64,000 nucleotides of DNA from Desulfosporosinus sp. Sb-LF (GTDB lineage: Bacteria; Bacillota; Desulfitobacteriia; Desulfitobacteriales; Desulfitobacteriaceae): the NCBI RefSeq assembly GCF_004766055.1, contig NZ_SPQR01000006.1, positions 186,001 to 250,000 on the forward strand, in the 5' to 3' direction. Below, in pieces: positions 27,069 through 35,431 of this stretch; the stretch's first letter is position 1; every line of letters starts with the position of its first letter. The position numbers and the translations under genes are program-made. The notes under the pieces were generated by a model that saw nothing but the letters and a program-made list of their open reading frames with translations, ran no database searches and was not told the DNA's origin.

Positions 27069-28700
27069 ATGAGTATGACAGCACATGGCCTTCAGGAAAG
27101 CGCAGATGACAGTTCATATAAGTGGGCTGCGTTGTTTGTTGTTGTGGTAGGGACGTTCATGGTCATGCTGGACAGCAGTATTGTAAATATCGCGATTCCC
27201 AAAATGATGAACGTTTTCGGATCTGACTTGGAAGCGGCAAAATGGATATTAACTGGCTACACTCTGGCGATGGGTGCTGTAGTACCTATAACAGGGTTTT
27301 TGAGTGATACATTTGGAGTTAAAAAACTATTCATCTTTGCCTTGGGCTTTTTCACCATAGGGTCGTTCTTGTGCGGCTTTTCTTGGAGTAATAATGCTAT
27401 GGTTGTTTTCCGAGTCATCCAGGCGATAGGTGGCGGTGCCATTATGCCGGTCGGAATGGGCTATATTATGCAAACGTTTCCTATTCAGGAACGTGGTAAA
27501 GCTTTAGGCTTTTGGGGGATCGCTGCAATGGCGGCGCCTGCAATTGGTCCAACCTTAGGTGGATATATTATACAATATATGGATTGGCGTTTCATATTTT
27601 ATGTTAATGTGCCAATTGGAGTCTTTGGAGTAATTCTGGCAGGTATTTTATTGAGAGAAACACCGCTGAAGCCCTATAAAGGAAATTTTGATTACATTGG
27701 GTTCCTTTCCTCAATTGCTGGGATTGTCAGTCTGTTATACGTCCTCGGTGAAGGCAATAATATTGATTGGGGAAATGTAAAATATCCGCTTTTACTAGCT
27801 TTCGGTAGTTTTTGTCTCCTCATATTTGTCGTCAACGAATTGATGCATCCAGATCCCTTGCTAGAATTACGGGTATTCAAAATATATAATTTTTCTCTAG
27901 CTCAAATCATATCAGGTGTAACTACTTTGGCTATGATGGGTGGTATCTATGTTCTGCCTCTGTTTTTGCAAAATCTAAGAGGATACACGGCTATGGAAAC
28001 AGGGTTGATTCTTTTTCCGTCAGCCATTGCTTCCGGATTAATGATGCCCATCAGTGGCGCGATTTTTGACAAGTTTGGGGCAAAGGTCGTGACTGTCCCC
28101 GGACTAATGATTCTAGCCCTTGCCACCTATATAATGTCTCAATTTACCATGGATACACCAGCGATAACTATTACTGTGATTGCTTCTCTCAGGGGGATTG
28201 GACTTGGGCTTGCCATGATGCCGGTCAATACGGCCTCGATGAACGCCGTTCCGAGACATCTGTTTGGGAAGGCAACGGCACTGTCAACAACAGTTCGTAA
28301 TATCATGAGCGCCGTAGCAATTACGTTTATGACTACAATCATATCCAATAAATCAAGTTATAACTATGCTAGACTAACCGAACAGATTACTCCGTTTAAT
28401 CAAACTTCAAACTATCTTGCCAAGGTCTTGCAAGGGGTCTATATGAAATCTGGGTTATCTCAACAAGTTGCTCAAGGATCTGCATTTTCCACACTTGGAA
28501 AGCTAATCTATGCTCAGGCTTATCTTGATGCTATGAATTATGCTGTGGCAATAACAGTTCCTGCTGTCTTTTTAGCTATTGTTTTGGTTATAATGATGCG
28601 TAGTAACCAAAAGACAAAGAAAATTGAGCCAGACAAGAGCTTAACAAAGGAGACGATTCCGGATGGATCAGATGTCGGAGTTGCCGCGTGTGTGGAATGA
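27069..28700 (+). CDS. DHA2-family MFS multidrug exporter (EmrB/QacA type)
   Basis: A 543-residue transporter with 14 predicted spans. Signatures are FMVMLDSSIVNIAIPKM in span 1 with its acidic residue, WILTGYTLAMGAVVPITGFLSD, the antiporter motif C region APAIGPTLGGYI and DWRFIFYVNVPIG. These are characteristic of proton-driven DHA2 drug exporters. A loop between the last spans (about residues 430-480) is long and hydrophilic, as in EmrB. The C-terminal tail overlaps the start of the MarR gene by 38 bp. Confidence 0.92.
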   Translation: MSMTAHGLQESADDSSYKWAALFVVVVGTFMVMLDSSIVNIAIPKMMNVFGSDLEAAKWILTGYTLAMGAVVPITGFLSDTFGVKKLFIFALGFFTIGSFLCGFSWSNNAMVVFRVIQAIGGGAIMPVGMGYIMQTFPIQERGKALGFWGIAAMAAPAIGPTLGGYIIQYMDWRFIFYVNVPIGVFGVILAGILLRETPLKPYKGNFDYIGFLSSIAGIVSLLYVLGEGNNIDWGNVKYPLLLAFGSFCLLIFVVNELMHPDPLLELRVFKIYNFSLAQIISGVTTLAMMGGIYVLPLFLQNLRGYTAMETGLILFPSAIASGLMMPISGAIFDKFGAKVVTVPGLMILALATYIMSQFTMDTPAITITVIASLRGIGLGLAMMPVNTASMNAVPRHLFGKATALSTTVRNIMSAVAITFMTTIISNKSSYNYARLTEQITPFNQTSNYLAKVLQGVYMKSGLSQQVAQGSAFSTLGKLIYAQAYLDAMNYAVAITVPAVFLAIVLVIMMRSNQKTKKIEPDKSLTKETIPDGSDVGVAACVE

Positions 28701-29154
28701 CCCGGCTGAGAGAGTTGTATTTCTCTTTAAGTCTATTCAAAAGATATATAGAGATCAACTTTACCAAAAATCTAGACAGCACGGTTTTACTGGACCTCAA
28801 ATTGGCCTAATAATAGGATTGCATAAAAACCCTTTTTCAACTTTGAATGATATGAGTGAATGGTTAGGCTTGTCTAAGAGTACGGTTTCAGGGATTGTGG
28901 ATCGGTTAGTTAAGCAGGGAGTTGTCATCAGAGAGGTTCCAGAAGGTAATCGCAGAATTGTACAACTATCACTATCACCAGAGTTCCAAAATAATAATGT
29001 TATTAAAGATTTTATGAACGAATTTATCACTAATATTTTTAAGGATGTTAGAAAAGAAGATTTGGAAAAAATAACGATTGGCTTAGAGTTGTTACTCACA
29101 TTAGTGGAAAAAAATCAAAAAGACTTTCGCCCCATTTGGAATAGCATGCTTTAA
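28663..29154 (+). CDS. MarR-family transcriptional regulator
   Basis: A 163-residue winged-helix regulator. The helix-turn-helix is around NDMSEWLGLSKSTVSGIVDRLVKQGVVIREVPEGNRRIVQLSL, the MarR family pattern. It is the last gene of the efflux operon and overlaps the transporter gene by 38 bp. A MarR protein encoded with a pump usually represses the operon until a ligand binds, so the promoter at 25332 is its likely target. The initiation region carries a weak GGAG site. Confidence 0.9.
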   Translation: MDQMSELPRVWNDPAERVVFLFKSIQKIYRDQLYQKSRQHGFTGPQIGLIIGLHKNPFSTLNDMSEWLGLSKSTVSGIVDRLVKQGVVIREVPEGNRRIVQLSLSPEFQNNNVIKDFMNEFITNIFKDVRKEDLEKITIGLELLLTLVEKNQKDFRPIWNSML

Positions 29155-29176
29155 TGTCATGAAATTTTGATTTATC

Positions 29177-29222
29177 GACCTGTCGAGAATAGACAATCAG
29201 TCTATTCTCGACAGGTCTTTAT
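29177..29222 (+). terminator. Terminator after the efflux operon
   Basis: A perfect 18-bp inverted repeat (29177-29194 with 29200-29217) with a 5-nt loop and a T-rich tail. Confidence 0.9.
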
Positions 29223-29272
29223 TTACTTAAATACGAGCTTTAAAGGGGCATCTCCTGTGTAAATTTGCACAC

Positions 29273-29389
29273 TTTGTCGACGATTACAATTTTTGCAAAT
29301 AAATCTACACCACTCGCACTTGTCTTCCTAAAAAATCCCATTCTGACCCACGGAAAGCGACAGGTTTTATCACCTACTTTAGATATAAT
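29273..29389 (+). promoter_or_regulatory. Putative Spo0A-controlled promoter of spoIIGA
   Basis: TTTGTCGAC at 29273-29281 matches the 0A box TTTGTCGAA in 8 of 9 positions. GCGACA at 29357-29362 overlaps an inverted TGTCG core and lies 21 bp before a perfect TATAAT at 29384-29389. The spoIIG promoter of B. subtilis is known for sigma-A elements spaced 22 bp apart with Spo0A boxes at the -35. The arrangement here is similar. The promoter would give a leader of about 25 nt before the ATG at 29421. Confidence 0.45.
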
Positions 29390-29420
29390 TTTTAGAGAAG
29401 CGTATGGAAAGGATGCACAG

Positions 29421-30335
29421 ATGACCGTAGTAGAGACTTATCTCGATCTGGATATTCTTATTAACGGAGGAATGGATGCATTTATTCTCGTGGTTTTAGC
29501 CCGACTCATTCGCCTCCCAGTACGGCCAGGCCTAATTCTGGTGGCGGCTTTGCTGGGCGAAATTCCAGTCATATTAGCCTGCTATTCCGCACCGCCGTGG
29601 ACCACGTTAAGTAAATGGATTATCCCGTTTCTTATGGTTGGGGCCGCTTTCCCGACTCGGAGATTGAGAACCTATATGAAATCATTGGTTGGTTTTTGGT
29701 TGCTTTCGGCAGGACTAGGCGGATTTGTGTATGCCATTTGGGGTTGGGTGCAATTTGATAGTGGGTTAGGTACTGAACTTTTTTCGCTGGCTTTAAACAA
29801 CCTTTGGATTCTCCCGTTGGGTGGATTTATGTGGTGGTTCTTACAGCATCTTTGGCAGCGCTGGCAAGCAAAACACTCTGTCTTGGAGCAAGTTATTTAC
29901 GATATAGAAATTGATTTTGGCGCTGAAGAACAAAAGGTTGTTAATGTAAAGGCGATGCTGGACACAGGGAATCATTTGAAAGATCCCATGACAGGATTTC
30001 CTGTTATTCTGTTAGAAGAGGAGGTTGCGGCTACATCATTACCAGATGATGTACGGTCATTTCTAACTATTCCTTGGAAAGATTACGCAGACCCGTGGCC
30101 GTTACTTTGGAGGTTTAGCCCAAGTTTAGTAAAGCACCTTGTTTTTATCCCTTTTCAAGCGATTGATCGTCAGAGCTGGCTTCTTGGGATAAGGCCTGAA
30201 CGTGTGACATGTTATGACAAAAGTGGAAGTCAGCAAATTCAAGCAACGGTAGCACTAGTCAAGCAAGTATTAAGTTCAGAGGGTGAATACCAAGCGTTAC
30301 TACACCCGGAACATTTACAGAAAGGTGGAGATTGA
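29421..30335 (+). CDS. spoIIGA: Sporulation sigma-E processing peptidase SpoIIGA
   Basis: A 304-residue membrane aspartic protease that cleaves pro-sigma-E in the mother cell. The N-terminal half has five hydrophobic spans (starting DILINGGMDAFILVVLARLI). The soluble C-terminal half carries the catalytic D181-T-G motif in KAMLDTGNHLKDP, and GIRPERV is a further family match. The ATG at 29421 has AAAGGA 7 nt upstream; earlier in-frame starts run through the promoter region. The gene is 3 bp from sigE, as usual. Confidence 0.94.
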   Translation: MTVVETYLDLDILINGGMDAFILVVLARLIRLPVRPGLILVAALLGEIPVILACYSAPPWTTLSKWIIPFLMVGAAFPTRRLRTYMKSLVGFWLLSAGLGGFVYAIWGWVQFDSGLGTELFSLALNNLWILPLGGFMWWFLQHLWQRWQAKHSVLEQVIYDIEIDFGAEEQKVVNVKAMLDTGNHLKDPMTGFPVILLEEEVAATSLPDDVRSFLTIPWKDYADPWPLLWRFSPSLVKHLVFIPFQAIDRQSWLLGIRPERVTCYDKSGSQQIQATVALVKQVLSSEGEYQALLHPEHLQKGGD

Positions 30336-30338
30336 TAA

Positions 30339-31064
30339 ATGAAGTGGTGGAGTAATGCTCTTGATAAGGTTAAATTTCTATGGGTTAAACTTCTTCAGAG
30401 AATTCTCGGAGTTAGTGAAATTTATTATGTCGGAAGTAGTGAAGCACTTCCGCCACCACTTAACTCGGATGAAGAAGGGGTTCTCTTAGAACGATTGGAA
30501 ATGGGGGACTCTTCCATTCGGGATATTTTAATCGAACGTAACTTGCGCCTGGTGGTGTATATTGCACGCAAATTCGAAAATACAGGGATAGGGATTGAGG
30601 ATCTCGTTTCAATTGGAACCATTGGGTTGATTAAAGCGGTCAATACGTTCGACCCCCAGAAGAAAATCAAATTAGCCACTTACGCTTCTCGATGTATCGA
30701 AAATGAAATACTAATGTATCTTAGACGTAATAACAAAACCCGTTCGGAAGTATCGTTTGATGAACCTCTTAATATTGACTGGGATGGAAACGAATTACTG
30801 TTGTCCGATGTTTTGGGTACGGAAAATGACATTATCTCTAAGCCCATCGAAGAGCAGGTGGATCGGCAGTTATTACAGTTGGCGATGGGGAGGCTGACAA
30901 ATAGAGAGAAGGTGATCATGGAATTAAGGTTTGGGCTGGATAATGGGGTTGAGAAAACACAAAAAGAAGTTGCAGATCGATTGGGAATCTCACAGTCTTA
31001 CATTTCTCGGCTCGAGAAAAGGATTATTCGCAGATTACGCAAAGAATTTTGCCGATTGGAATAA
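30339..31064 (+). CDS. sigE: RNA polymerase sporulation sigma factor E (pro-form)
   Basis: A 241-residue sigma-70-family factor, early mother-cell specific. The amphipathic N-terminal pro-sequence (about residues 1-28) precedes the conserved [13 protein letters not shown], with the expected SpoIIGA cleavage just before or within it. Region 2 ([37 protein letters not shown]) and region 4 ([30 protein letters not shown]) follow. Its partner gene spoIIGA is directly upstream and sigG 57 bp downstream. Confidence 0.97.
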   Translation: MKWWSNALDKVKFLWVKLLQRILGVSEIYYVGSSEALPPPLNSDEEGVLLERLEMGDSSIRDILIERNLRLVVYIARKFENTGIGIEDLVSIGTIGLIKAVNTFDPQKKIKLATYASRCIENEILMYLRRNNKTRSEVSFDEPLNIDWDGNELLLSDVLGTENDIISKPIEEQVDRQLLQLAMGRLTNREKVIMELRFGLDNGVEKTQKEVADRLGISQSYISRLEKRIIRRLRKEFCRLE

Positions 31065-31121
31065 CCTAAACGGTGTTAGGGCATACTTCAGTACAGAATT
31101 GGCTGGGGAGGTGCTCTTGGT

Positions 31122-31895
31122 TTGGCATTAAATAAAGTTGAGATCTGCGGAGTGAACACCTCGAAGTTGCCTGTATTATCCAGTGTAAAAATGAAGGAAT
31201 TGTTCGTGATTTATCAAGCTGGAGATCGCAGCGCCCGAGACAAACTTATTCATGGAAATCTCCGTCTAGTTCTCAGTGTGATTCAGAGGTTCACGAATCG
31301 AGGAGAGTACGTTGATGACCTTTTTCAGGTTGGCTGTATTGGATTAATGAAAGCAATTGACAATTTTGACCTTGGACAAAATGTAAAGTTTTCTACGTAT
31401 GCCGTTCCCATGATCATTGGAGAAATTCGTCGATATTTAAGAGACAACAATCCTATTCGGGTTAGCCGTTCGCTACGGGATATTGCCTATAAGGCACTTC
31501 AAGTAAGAGATCAGTTGGTCTGTGAGTGTTCACGTGAACCAACCGTAGCGGAGATTGCTGGTAAACTTTCTCTTCCACGAGAAGATGTTATTTTCGCCTT
31601 GGATGCCATCCAGGAACCAATCTCTCTATTTGAACCGATTTATCATGATGGTGGAGATCCTATCTTTGTCATGGACCAAATTGGAGATGATAAGCAATCG
31701 GACAATGGTTGGATTGAAGGACTTGCCGTACGAGAAGCTTTACGGCGTCTTAGTGAACGAGAAAAGCTCATTTTGTCTTTGCGTTTTTTCAATGGTAAAA
31801 CTCAGATGGAGGTTGCTGATGAGATTGGAATCTCTCAGGCTCAGGTATCTCGTCTTGAAAAAGCAGCTATGCAACATATGCGCAAGTATGTGTAA
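31122..31895 (+). CDS. sigG: RNA polymerase sporulation sigma factor G
   Basis: A 257-residue late forespore sigma factor. The N-terminus NKVEICGVNTSKLPVLSS is diagnostic of SigG. Region 2 reads LRLVLSVIQRFTNRGEYVDDLFQVGCIGLMKAIDNFD, region 3 includes VSRSLRDIAYKALQVRDQL, and region 4 ends MEVADEIGISQAQVSRLEKAAMQHMRKY. TTG start after GGGGAGGTG. In B. subtilis it can be read from spoIIG and from its own forespore promoter; I could not confirm a forespore promoter in the 57-bp gap. Confidence 0.96.
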   Translation: MALNKVEICGVNTSKLPVLSSVKMKELFVIYQAGDRSARDKLIHGNLRLVLSVIQRFTNRGEYVDDLFQVGCIGLMKAIDNFDLGQNVKFSTYAVPMIIGEIRRYLRDNNPIRVSRSLRDIAYKALQVRDQLVCECSREPTVAEIAGKLSLPREDVIFALDAIQEPISLFEPIYHDGGDPIFVMDQIGDDKQSDNGWIEGLAVREALRRLSEREKLILSLRFFNGKTQMEVADEIGISQAQVSRLEKAAMQHMRKYV

Positions 31896-32010
31896 CCATG
31901 AAGTACGATGCACATTGTCTGAAGCAATTGCTTAGATATGCAAAAATATCTCAACTGTAGGCTATTTCAAGTCTCTCCCTCATATGATGATATATAGGAA
32001 ACTGACTTAT

Positions 32011-32048
32011 CTCGAGGTTAGCGCGATGGACGATATTAGAACCTCGAG
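32011..32048 (+). repeat. Inverted repeat upstream of ylmC
   Basis: CTCGAGGTT (32011-32019) and AACCTCGAG (32040-32048) form a perfect 9-bp inverted repeat with a 20-nt loop, without a following T run. It may be a protein-binding site or a leader hairpin. Its role is unknown. Confidence 0.5.
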
Positions 32049-32074
32049 CCTCGATTAGGGGGGAGGGCCTTGGA

Positions 32075-32350
32075 ATGAGGATCTCAGATTTGAGATTATT
32101 GGATGTAGTGAATGTTAAGGATGGACGCAGGTTAGGGCCAATCAAAGATCTAGATTTGGATCTCGAACGGGGCGTTGTCAAAGGGATTATTGTGCCAGGG
32201 CCCCCAAGAAGTTGGGGATTTTTTGGCGGCGGCAAGACGGAGGATTATATTATCCCGTGGGACCGAGTCAAAAAAATAGGGATAGACGTTATCTTAGTGG
32301 ATGCCAATGATCTGCCTGAGTTTAATACGGAGAATGATAACAATCGGTAA
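32075..32350 (+). CDS. ylmC: PRC-barrel protein YlmC/YmxH family
   Basis: A 91-residue protein with one PRC-barrel fold: RISDLRLLDVVNVKDGRRLGPIKDLDLDLERG, then IIVPGPPRSWGFFGGGKTEDYIIPWDRVKKIGIDVILVD. It matches the YlmC/YmxH sporulation-associated family, found after sigG in many spore formers. The molecular role is not known. AGGGGGGAGGG lies upstream, and a terminator follows, so it may be read alone or from sigG. Confidence 0.85.
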   Translation: MRISDLRLLDVVNVKDGRRLGPIKDLDLDLERGVVKGIIVPGPPRSWGFFGGGKTEDYIIPWDRVKKIGIDVILVDANDLPEFNTENDNNR

Positions 32351-32366
32351 TCGTAATAAGAATTTG

Positions 32367-32423
32367 AACTAGCGTAGGCCCCCTGTTTATTATACAGGAA
32401 CATGGGCCTACGCTAGTTTTATT
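32367..32423 (+). terminator. Terminator after ylmC
   Basis: A 15-bp outer stem (AACTAGCGTAGGCCC with its complement at 32404-32418) encloses a small inner hairpin CCTGT/ACAGG and is followed by TTTATT. Confidence 0.85.
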
Positions 32424-32461
32424 AACGAGGCGCAGACTACTTGACTAGGACTTAGGCAGGA

Positions 32462-32490
32462 TTGTCCTTAAGGATATTAAATGGTATATT
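32462..32490 (+). promoter_or_regulatory. Candidate promoter of the pgeF-ylm operon
   Basis: TTGTCC (32462-32467) and TATATT (32485-32490) are separated by 17 bp, between a strong terminator and the start of pgeF. Confidence 0.45.
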
Positions 32491-32526
32491 AAAAGGAAAT
32501 CAAAGGAAATAAAAGGGGCTGGAGAG

Positions 32527-33348
32527 ATGAGCTGGAAGTGGCAGAAAAGAGGAAGCTTAACCTATCTAACCATTCCAAAATGGCAAGATAAAGGCATAGA
32601 CTTAGGTTTCTCCACTCGGGTAGGGGGAGCAAGTCGGGTTCCCTATGGTACTTTAAATTTAGGGCTTCATGTGGGTGATGATCCCACTTCAGTTTTAGAT
32701 AACCGAAAGCAATGGTTGGATCAATGGGGGGCTGTCTGGTCAGAGGTAGCGGTGGGCGAACAGGTGCATGGCACAAACGTTATATGGATCAAGGAGGAAG
32801 ATGGGGGTCGGGGGATTCGTGAATTGGAGACGGCAATCCCCGCGGTGGATGGATTATTGACACAAAGTAATGTTGGACTGATGGCCTTTTATGCAGATTG
32901 TGTTCCGCTTTTTTTCTATTTCCCAGACCTAGGGGCAATAGGAATTGCTCACGCTGGTTGGAAAGGGACTGTCGATAAGATTGGGCAAAAGGTCCTGGAA
33001 TGTTTTGAAGAAGCTGGAGGGCATATAGAGAACGCTTGGGTTGCGATTGGACCAAGTATTGGGCCTTGTTGTTATGCAGTGAATGAAAGTGTGGCAGTAC
33101 AGTTTCGGGCAAACTACCGTGAGACACCATTTCTGCACGCTCAAGAAGGTGGACATTACCACCTTGATTTGTGGGAGGCTAATAAATCCGTGCTTTTAGA
33201 AAAAGGGGTTCGCTCGGAAAATATAGATGTAGCATCGATCTGTACTGCAGACAATCCTGAATGGTTTTTTTCCCATCGCCGTGATGGTGCCCTAACCGGA
33301 CGAATGGCTGGGTGGATACGACAAAAGGACAATGAGAGGAGGGTTTAG
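32527..33348 (+). CDS. pgeF: Peptidoglycan editing factor PgeF / multicopper polyphenol oxidase family (YlmD)
   Basis: A 273-residue protein of the YfiH/YlmD family. Members are variously described as laccase-like enzymes, purine nucleoside phosphorylases, or editors that remove wrong amino acids from UDP-MurNAc precursors. Metal or catalytic motifs are EQVHGTNVI (His), ADCVPLFFY (Cys) and IGIAHAGWKGTV (His), with GPSIGPCCYAV near residue 180. Its place in the ylm division cluster matches the B. subtilis order. The family call is firm, but the substrate is not decided by the sequence. Confidence 0.9.
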   Translation: MSWKWQKRGSLTYLTIPKWQDKGIDLGFSTRVGGASRVPYGTLNLGLHVGDDPTSVLDNRKQWLDQWGAVWSEVAVGEQVHGTNVIWIKEEDGGRGIRELETAIPAVDGLLTQSNVGLMAFYADCVPLFFYFPDLGAIGIAHAGWKGTVDKIGQKVLECFEEAGGHIENAWVAIGPSIGPCCYAVNESVAVQFRANYRETPFLHAQEGGHYHLDLWEANKSVLLEKGVRSENIDVASICTADNPEWFFSHRRDGALTGRMAGWIRQKDNERRV

Positions 33349-33353
33349 GATAA

Positions 33354-34040
33354 GTGACGACAATTTTAGTAGTTGATGATGAAGAACCTATTCAAGAACT
33401 CCTCAGGTTTAATATGGAAAAGGAAGGTTACCTGGTTTGGGTGGCGAAGGATGGGCCGGAGGCCTTAAGGTTTGTGGAAAAGGAACAGCCTGACCTTGTC
33501 GTGTTGGATGTCATGCTTCCAGGGATGAATGGCTTAGAGGTTTGTCGCAAACTTCGTTCAAACCCCAAATTTCAGCAAATTCCTATTATCATGCTAACGG
33601 CTAAAGGTGAAGAGATCGACAAGATTTTAGGATTGGAGCTTGGTGCAGACGACTACATGACCAAACCGTTTAGTCCGCGTGAATTGTTAGCAAGGATTAA
33701 AGCTCGTCTGCGGCGTCTGAATTTGCCCGAGGGAGAGAATGCTCAGATACTGCGGGGAGAGTTGCGGATTGACTTGACAGGTTTTCGTGTCCATGTTCGG
33801 GGAGAGGAGATCGAATTAACGCCCAAAGAATTCGAACTTCTTCGCGTTTTAATAACATATCCTGGTAAGGTCTACTCTCGGGATGAATTACTTGAACGCA
33901 TTTGGGGGTATGAATATGACGGAGATACTAGAACGGTTGATGTTCATGTGCGCCATCTGCGGTTGAAAGTGGAAAGGGACCCGTCACGCCCTGAGTACAT
34001 TGAAACATTACGAGGGGTAGGCTATCGTTTTAATGGGTAA
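33354..34040 (+). CDS. OmpR/PhoB-family response regulator
   Basis: A 228-residue two-domain regulator. The receiver domain has the acidic pocket D8/D9, the phospho-acceptor D52 (VVLDVMLPG), a conserved Thr (IIMLTAKGEE) and Lys (DDYMTKPFSPREL). The DNA-binding winged helix (about residues 125-228) contains ELTPKEFELLRVL and TRTVDVHVRHLRLKVE. It is closest in pattern to PhoP/PhoB. GTG start 5 bp after pgeF, kinase gene 6 bp downstream. It is not part of the usual ylm cluster. Confidence 0.92.
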   Translation: MTTILVVDDEEPIQELLRFNMEKEGYLVWVAKDGPEALRFVEKEQPDLVVLDVMLPGMNGLEVCRKLRSNPKFQQIPIIMLTAKGEEIDKILGLELGADDYMTKPFSPRELLARIKARLRRLNLPEGENAQILRGELRIDLTGFRVHVRGEEIELTPKEFELLRVLITYPGKVYSRDELLERIWGYEYDGDTRTVDVHVRHLRLKVERDPSRPEYIETLRGVGYRFNG

Positions 34041-34046
34041 TAGAGT

Positions 34047-35417
34047 ATGAGAATTAAATGGAGGATTACCGGACTTTTCTTTGCAATGACAGGGCTTTCT
34101 CTACTCCTGTTTTGGGTAGGAGAGAGCACGAAACTAGGATCTGCAGGGCAGCCTCCTAACTTTGGGGTTGCATCACTGGCGTTGTGTCTTCCTGCAGGGG
34201 TTGTTTACTTCTACTCTAGCCAACTATCACGTCGCATGGAAAAGCTTCACATTGCGACTCAACGAATTGCTAGGGGAGATTTTGAGCCCACTCATCTATC
34301 GGATTCAACCGATGAACTTGGACAGTTCACTGCTGAACTAAACAGTCTTTCGCGTCATGTCGAGAGGATGGTTGAAAATGGAACACAGGAAGCACACAAG
34401 ATGGAAGCAATTTTGGCAGGGATGCAAGAAGGAGTTGTGGCTGTCGATCATGTAGGACGGGTTGTTTTAGTTAATGCTGCTGCCGAAAGAATTTTTGAAC
34501 GTCAACGTACGGATGGAGAATTGGAATATCTATTAGAATTGACCTATGATCCGGAATTAGAGCGTTTAATGCGTAAGGTGCTTTCTGGTCAGCCCTCAGC
34601 TACAAGGGAAACTCATATTGCCCAAAGGACAGTGCAGAGCCACATTAACCCTATTCATAGTGAACGCGACCAGCCCCGAGGAGCGGTCATTGTTATTCAT
34701 GATGTTACAGAGCTTCGGAGACTAGAACAAATGCGGACGGAATTTGTCGCTAATGTTTCTCATGAATTAAGAACTCCTCTGACCTCCATTAAAGGGTTTG
34801 TGGAAACACTTCTAGAGGGGGCGGTGGACGATCCCTCTCTGCGCGATCGGTTCCTCAAGATAATCCAAGCAGAGACGTTGCGCTTGCAGCGCCTTATCGA
34901 AGATCTTCTGACCCTGGCCCATATTGAGGGACGAGAAAATCGTGCTGGGATGAGTTCCAATAAAACTAGTTACGTTCAGCAAGCTTATGAAAAAATAAAA
35001 CCAGTGATTCTGAGCTTTGCTGAGATCAAAGGAATAGAGGTGGAGGTTGAACTCCCGGAAGATTTGCCCCCGATTTTAATAGGAGAAGATTTGCTAAGTC
35101 AACTTCTTCTTAATTTGTTAGAGAATGCGGTTAAATATACTGCAGAAGGGCGCGTCTGGCTGCATGCGCAGGTAGATTCCCAAGAAATTCGTCTTGAATT
35201 TGGAGATACGGGCTGTGGGATTCCAGAGGAAATGTTGCCACGAATTTTCGAGCGTTTTTATCGAGTGGATAAAGCTCGTTCTCGAGAACAAGGGGGAACT
35301 GGACTCGGACTTAGTATTGTAAAACATATGGTGGAAGACCTTGGTGGCAAAGTTAACGTCGCTTCTCAGCTTGGGATTGGAACCGTCTTTACATGTGAAT
35401 TGCCAAGGGCTGAATAA
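34047..35417 (+). CDS. PhoR-like sensor histidine kinase
   Basis: A 456-residue membrane kinase. Two spans near the N-terminus (ITGLFFAMTGLSLLLFWVG and FGVASLALCLPAGVVYFY) enclose only about 20 external residues, so a large extracellular sensor is absent. A HAMP domain, a PAS domain (EAILAGMQEGVVAVDHVGRVVLVNAAAERIF), the H-box with H239 (NVSHELRTPLTSIKGFVET), N-box (LLNLLENAVKYT), and G-boxes (GDTGCGIPEEM, GGTGLGLSIVKHMVE) follow. It should phosphorylate the adjacent regulator. With little external sequence it may sense the membrane, an internal ligand or a partner protein. Confidence 0.92.
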   Translation: MRIKWRITGLFFAMTGLSLLLFWVGESTKLGSAGQPPNFGVASLALCLPAGVVYFYSSQLSRRMEKLHIATQRIARGDFEPTHLSDSTDELGQFTAELNSLSRHVERMVENGTQEAHKMEAILAGMQEGVVAVDHVGRVVLVNAAAERIFERQRTDGELEYLLELTYDPELERLMRKVLSGQPSATRETHIAQRTVQSHINPIHSERDQPRGAVIVIHDVTELRRLEQMRTEFVANVSHELRTPLTSIKGFVETLLEGAVDDPSLRDRFLKIIQAETLRLQRLIEDLLTLAHIEGRENRAGMSSNKTSYVQQAYEKIKPVILSFAEIKGIEVEVELPEDLPPILIGEDLLSQLLLNLLENAVKYTAEGRVWLHAQVDSQEIRLEFGDTGCGIPEEMLPRIFERFYRVDKARSREQGGTGLGLSIVKHMVEDLGGKVNVASQLGIGTVFTCELPRAE

Positions 35418-35431
35418 CCAGGGAGGGCGTT

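Noticed and set aside
31081-31121. A sigma-F/sigma-G promoter for sigG
   Set aside because: GCATA is present, but no acceptable -10 element stands at the right distance.
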